Below the pieces are notes generated by a model that was not told the origin of the DNA, searched no databases, and saw only the letters and a program-made list of their open reading frames with translations. From Calycina herbarum (lineage: Eukaryota > Ascomycota > Leotiomycetes > Helotiales > Pezizellaceae), in assembly GCA_001414485.1 (NCBI GenBank), contig LLEY01000027.1, positions 248,001 to 312,000 on the forward strand: a stretch of DNA of 64,000 nucleotides, read 5' to 3'. How positions within the stretch are numbered: position 1 is the stretch's first letter; every line of letters begins with the position of its first letter. Made by a program: the position numbers and the translations under genes. Positions 59,101 to 64,000 of this stretch are shown here, piece after piece.

Positions 59101-61503
59101 ACTTTATAAATCCCTTATAAAGGTTATCTAAGATGTATTCCTTTATAGTAAGTAGCTCTTTAGTCGATATCTTATATAGTAGAGAATATCTAAGAGTATC
59201 TGTTCCTTCTAGCTGTATTTTATAGTTGTAATATTAGTAAGGTAGTAGAGTATCTAAAGCTTCCTTTAAGAATACGTCTATAAAATCTACGTACTTCTCT
59301 AGAACCTCTAGTGTTACTATACGATCCTCTTCTCGTCTAGCTATAATACTGTTAATCTTATATAAGCTGGTAGTAAATATCTCGCTATCTTTCTAAAGTA
59401 AATAGTAGTATATTCCTACTACGGATATAGTAGAGATATTGATTATCGTAGAAGGTTCTTGCTTTAGAAAGGGCTTTCGTCGATAGACTAGGGTAAGTAC
59501 TTTCTTAGGTAATCCCTCGAGTTCCTATTTCATAATCCGGTATTATGCTTATATAGAAGACTAGTAGTTGCTTTCGCGGATCGTAGGTACGTATTCCAGA
59601 TGTTCTATTATATAGAGTTCTAGAATAGATCGGCTATTCTGTCTTTATAATTCGTCTGTTTCTATTACAAGGTTACGAGCGTCTGCCTAATTCTGGTGAA
59701 AGAGCGTAGGGTCCTTAGGACGAATAGCTTCGTGCGAGAGAGGGGTAGGCTGCTGAGTAGAGAAGTAAGGCTTGAGTTCCTCTAGCTAGAGTAACTTTCG
59801 ATAAGTTATATTAATATTAATATAAAAGTATTTAAAGAATTTTTAGCCGAGGATAACGTTGTATAATCTTAGGTCTAGTAGAATAAAGAGTATATTAAAG
59901 AATTTATAGCTATCTAATACGTAATTAGAGAGAAGGTAGTAAGTAGCTTCTCTACTAATCTCTCTATTATATCTACGAATCTTTATAAGTATAGGAAGTC
60001 TTTTTATTTTAAGGTTATAGAACTTCGCTAAGTCGTAGCCGAATTAGACGTTTATAAAAGAGAATGTATTTGCTCCTAGGTTACTAAGAGTAGTAGTTTA
60101 TATACTATATCTATTAATTGTTATTATACTAGGTAAAGTAAACGCTTTTCTACTAACTAATAACCGTAGATTAATCTTAAAGAGATTAATCTTATATTTA
60201 CCTAAGATAGAGTCTTCTCTTAAGTATATTCGTTTCCTAACTTAGATCTAGCTTCTTCTTCTTTCTCTAGCTCGCTTAAGTCTACCTTCTTATAGACTCT
60301 TAGCTATAGGCAGGACTTGATATAATAGCCGACTTCTCTATAGTTATAATATATATTAGTAGAGAGGTGAATACTAGCTACGCGAGTAGGAATTTCTAGA
60401 GAACGTGTAGCTATAGCCGTATTTATAGCTATAGTAGGTAGATACTTACTTATACGCTTTCTAGCCTTTTCTTCTATAATATCTCGTAGGTTATTATCGA
60501 CGCTACTAGTAAGAGTGCAAAAGAGGTCTATGTCTCTCTTAGCTTAAAGTCTAACAACTATAAGAGCTTATCGGAGGTTAATAGTTAACTTATTAAAAAG
60601 GTTGTTAATTCTATCTTACTTTAGAGCCCTAGACTTGTCTACTAGCTTCTAGAACTTTGCTCGAAACTCGTAGAACGTCTCTCGAGCTATTCGTAGCTCT
60701 TAGTACTTCTTATAAGCCTTGTTACGAACGTACGAACTAACTATAATATTATAGAGGTAAGCTAGCATCTTGTTATAAGTGGTGAATTAGTCGTTAGTAT
60801 CGAACTTATATTTTAGGTAAATATAATCATATACTTAGCTAGTAGTAGCGCGATATACTAGATTTATCTTTACCTCCTTAGATTTAAAGTAGTCGGTATT
60901 AATATATAGCTTTGCTATAATTTCAGTCTTCTAGGTATTATATATAATCTAGTCGTCTTCTATCGTAAACGTACGTAGATTCTCTACTTTACTAGTCTTC
61001 TTAGAAGACTAGGCAGTAGAAGTGGATTAGGTAACCTTTTCAGCTTTAAGCTCTATAGAGGTGTATTTATAGCGTACGTGTATTTCTACTACTTAAGAGG
61101 TAGATCTAGTATTAACTTTAAGGTAGTAGACCTTATCCGTGAGAGTAGTTATTATCTAAAGGATTTATTATAAGACATCGTCGACTATAAGAGGAGGAGG
61201 TGACTTAGACTTTGCTACTATAGAAGAGCTAGCAGTAGCCTTGCTAGTAGGTGGAGGTGGTGGTGCTATAGCTTAGGAAGAGGTCTTAGTCTTTTAAGAG
61301 CTGGTGTTAATAGTAGGTAGTAAAGGTAAAGGTAAAGGTAGAGGCTCTTCGTCCGATTACTTATCAAGCTAGCTAAGGGAGGAGCGTTGTAACTTGTTAC
61401 CGCGTATAAAGGGATTTGCTATAAGGTGAATATATATGTTTTCGTTCGTTAGTTTTAGAATATTCGTATACCTTCCTAGGCGAGAGTGTGAGTTTAGTTT
61501 TAG

Positions 61504-61686
61504 TATAACAGCTCTCTATAAATATACTAAAAGAGATACTTATAGAATAGTATCTATATTCGAAGAAAACTAAACTAAAGAGAGAAGAGGAGAGTTAGTA
61601 CGCTCTGTCTCTATTTATATATACTAAGCGAGACTTCGGTAGAACCTCGGCACGTGATCCAGTCGTATGTGACTGGGACTGTTACA
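61504..61686 (-). repeat. LTR (5' in element sense)
   Basis: 183 bp, same length as its partner and less mutated: several sites retain C or G where the partner has T or A. No clear tRNA primer-binding site can be read after it (element sense CTAAAACTAAACTC), presumably owing to mutation. Confidence 0.92.
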
Positions 61687-62824
61687 CTTAGTAGTTTAAG
61701 AGAAAAATCATCTTACTAGTTAGTATACTAAGAGCGGTCTTTCTAATAACTAGGTTATTAAACTAACTAGTAATAGATAGACTAATAATAAGACGAGCTT
61801 AGAATAGCTAGAATACTTTAATAAGTATACTTGTAGTTATATAAAAGAGCTATATCGAATATTAGTTCTAGATAGATATAAGAGTTATAAATCAGTAGTA
61901 TTCTAAGAGTATTATAAGTTATATAATATTATTACTCTTTACCTACCTTCTTATTCGTTTTATCTAACCTAGCTACTTAACGTTAGATGTTTTAGTATTC
62001 TTAAACGTATATATAGGCGTTAAATTAAGACCTTTATCAAGGCTTATATAAACTATATTACTAAGGTCGAGTTCTTTCTTATGTTTTACATAGCTTATAA
62101 CTAGTTAATAACAACCTAAAACACTAAAGCTAGGTTCTATAGAGCTGGTCTAGTACCTCTAGAACCCTAGACTATAATCTTAAAGCTTAATATTAAGTTA
62201 TAGACTCCTATACCTACTAGACCCCTCTCTGCCGACGCTACCTCTTAGGTCTCCTAGACTTCTTATAACTCTTCTAAAGCTCTTTCGTAATCAACTCTTA
62301 TTAAGAATCGTATTACTTATTACTAAGGAAGCTTATTAATATCTATTTTCTAGATAATCGCTTTATTAGTAAAAGGTATAGAGTAATTAGTCTATAAGGT
62401 AACTCTCTTATTAGCCTAGGTCTATATACTTTGAATAGTAAATAAAGCTCTTAGTAAACGCTAGAGAGCTAAAAATACCCGTGTCTAAGAAGGAGGTATA
62501 TTTACTATAGAGGATATATAGAACGGATTAGCTTAGAAGAATACAGAGGAGCAGGTTTAACGTAATAAGCGCTCTAGAGAAGGTAGAGAAGATAAAGAAT
62601 AAATAACTCGGCGACGTTATAATACTTATAGAAAAACTAGTTATAATACGTAGACGTGTTAAGAAGTTGTAGATATATCTAGTTTATTAGATTCCGAGTA
62701 GTTTTAATTAATTTAATATGTTATAGTAGTTTTATTATATTTTAAAGTAGTAGAGTAGGAAAAAATTCACAAGGTTCTAATAATCACGAGGTCCTAGTAT
62801 ACTACGTTATATATAAAATATATA

Positions 62825-64000
62825 ACGTGGTTTATCAGGACCTGGCGTATATCAGGACCTGGCGTACTTTTCCTATCTTCCCTACTTTATTATTTTAATA
62901 CGCGTTATCTTAACAACTACTAATGGAAATTCAAACTTAAGAAGCTCGAATCATCTTAGCTATCGAGGCTATCTGATCATCTAAAAAGCTTAGTTGTCGG
63001 GCTACTACAAAAATCTACAAAGTCCCTGAAACTAGCCTTCGCTGTAGAATAAATAGCCAACTTCCCCTCCTAGAACGACGGCTAGTAAATATTAAATTGA
63101 CTTAACTCGAGGAGGAAGTGATTCTTTAGAACATACTTGACTTGGATTCTAGAGGGTTTGCACCCCGGCTAGCTGGTGTAGAAGATATGGCAAATTATAT
63201 CCTTGAATCGCGGGGAGGGAAACGCGTTAGTAAGCTTTGGGTATATCGATTTATATAACGATAACTAGGGTTAAAGACATGTTTTAATCGCGTTTACGAC
63301 TTCTAAAGGGCCTTATACGAAGATCCTAACCTAATTAGCGCGTGGTTCCGACTTGTGTAAAATATAAGGGCGAAATACAGCGTTTTGGATTGCGATTTCT
63401 ATAACTTCGACGAAACGGGCTTTATGATAGGTATGATTTGCCCTACAATGGTTATCACACGTGCAGATCGACGTAGCAGAGGCAAGGCAGTTTAGCTAGG
63501 CAATCGGGAATAGGCTATAGCAATTGCTTGTATCAATGGCGAGGGTTAGGATGTCCCTCTATTTTTGGTCGTCTAAGGGAAGAATCATCTTACGAATTAG
63601 TATACAGACGGCGGCCTCCTACACGACTGGGTTATTAAACCGACAAGTAACGGATGGATAAACAACGAGACGGGTCTAGAATGGCTAAAACACTTCGATA
63701 AATATACTGCTAGTCGTATAAAGGGTCTATATTGAATACTGGTGTTAGATGGGTATGAGAGTTATGAATCGGCCGAATTTTAAGAGTATTGTAAAGCATA
63801 CAACATTATAACTCTTAGACTACCTCCTCACTTATCCTATATAACCTAACCACTTAATGTTAGGTGCTTTAGTGTGTTAAAGCGGGCGTATAGTCGGCAG
63901 ATTGAGACGTTTATCAAAGCCTATATCAACTATATTACGAAGGTGGAGTTCTTTTTAGCTTTTATAGCAGTATATAAAGAATCAATAACGGTCTGGAACG
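62825..64000 (+). mobile_element. pogo/Fot1 transposon, right part outside window
   Basis: The left TIR starts ACGTGGTTTATCAGGACC at 62825 after a TA (62823-62824), and contains a 17-bp direct repeat. The transposase frame is readable on the plus strand from about 62,940 with scattered stops. It includes the helix-turn-helix stretch DLDSRGFAPRLAGVEDMANY, the first catalytic aspartate in DFYNFDETGFM (63403-63423), TRADRRSRGKAV, and the second in LVLDGYESYES (about 63,740), followed by RCFSVLKRAYSRQIETFIKA. These mark a DDE_1 transposase of the pogo/Fot1 group. Stops fall where related proteins have Gln, Arg or Trp, as expected from C-to-T change. It is less decayed than the copies at 10.6 and 55 kb. 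Confidence 0.88.

Larger units (their letters stand above)
56008..61686 (-). mobile_element. Ty3/gypsy LTR retrotransposon, 5.68 kb, RIP-mutated
   Basis: Two 183-bp LTRs (56008-56190 and 61504-61686) bound the element, starting TATAACAG (originally TGTAACAG) and ending CTGTTACA. A CTTAG duplication lies on both sides (56003-56007 and 61687-61691). It points leftwards: the polypurine tract, GGAGGGGGTAG on the minus strand, abuts the LTR at 56190. On the minus strand a Gag-like region comes first (about 61.4-60.2 kb, with a mutated zinc knuckle near 60,330), then protease, reverse transcriptase with YLDDILIYS at 58738-58712, RNase H and integrase (to about 56.6 kb). RT-integrase order places it in Ty3/gypsy. 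Every frame is broken by stops. Confidence 0.9.
55263..62808 (+). mobile_element. RIP-mutated pogo/Fot1 transposon, 1.86 kb, split by an LTR retrotransposon
   Basis: TIRs of about 45 bp start ACGTGGTATACTAGGACC at 55263 and, inverted, end at 62808 (GGTCCTAGTATACTACGT); each is flanked by TA (55261-55262 and 62809-62810). Without the nested insert and one 5-bp duplication the element is 1862 bp, the usual size for Fot1-like elements. The transposase runs on the plus strand in two pieces. The first (about 55,380-56,007) includes the helix-turn-helix region and the NFDETGF-type aspartate; the second continues from 61,692 with the second catalytic region. Stops are mostly TAA and TAG at sites that are Gln or Trp codons in the less decayed copy at 62.8 kb. 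It is inactive. Confidence 0.9.

Noticed and set aside
1..64000. CRISPR array, prokaryotic operons or ribosomal RNA genes
   Set aside because: Spliced eukaryotic genes throughout; no regularly spaced direct repeats with unique spacers and no rRNA-like sequence seen.

Overview
This window is nuclear DNA of a filamentous ascomycete (Pezizomycotina). The evidence is eukaryotic genes with short GT-AG introns (about 43-175 bp, many with a CTAAC/CTGAC-like branch site), fungus-restricted families (bZIP-DUF3425, Zn2Cys6, Dabb-domain proteins, LaeA-like methyltransferase, secreted GH65 acid trehalase, Inn1/Fic1-like C2 protein), and AT-rich transposon graveyards whose decay is almost entirely C-to-T/G-to-A, the signature of repeat-induced point mutation (RIP). 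A Leotiomycete relative of Sclerotinia/Botrytis is my guess from the look of the proteins; it is not proven here.

Layout. 0-1.5 kb: the 3' end of an unidentified gene and a small DUF2462 gene. 2.5-6.8 kb: a fast-evolving cluster of low-complexity Q/N/P-rich proteins with a shared cysteine-rich C-terminus; one member is frameshifted, and a third, unrelated ORF between them is interrupted. 6.8-9.2 kb: gene-poor, with a strong GC-rich hairpin, then an intron-containing tRNA gene. 9.7-10.5 kb: a cupin_5/DUF985 gene, abutting a 1.63-kb RIP-mutated Tc1/pogo (Fot1-like) element with TA target duplications. 13.2-31.5 kb: an ArfGAP-UBA gene, a tandem pair of membrane-anchored Dabb genes, acid trehalase, a group II PLP decarboxylase, a LaeA-like methyltransferase and an RBR ubiquitin ligase. 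32.6-46 kb: an MFS permease, a hotdog thioesterase divergent from an RluA-type pseudouridine synthase, a bZIP-DUF3425 factor, a trypsin-fold protein that appears to lack its catalytic histidine, and a Zn2Cys6 factor. 48.4-54 kb: a secreted alpha/beta hydrolase with a GC-AG intron and a cytokinesis-type C2 protein. 55-64 kb: heterochromatin-like DNA, a Ty3/gypsy LTR retrotransposon nested in a pogo/Fot1 element and followed directly by a second, less decayed pogo copy running off the window.

The genes are mostly independent single-gene units; I see no convincing biosynthetic cluster. Clear relationships are two paralogous pairs (cysteine-rich genes; Dabb genes), one short divergent promoter (thioesterase/pseudouridine synthase) and the three related pogo elements. 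Exon boundaries were set by hand from splice signals, reading phase and family conservation, and have not been tested against transcripts.
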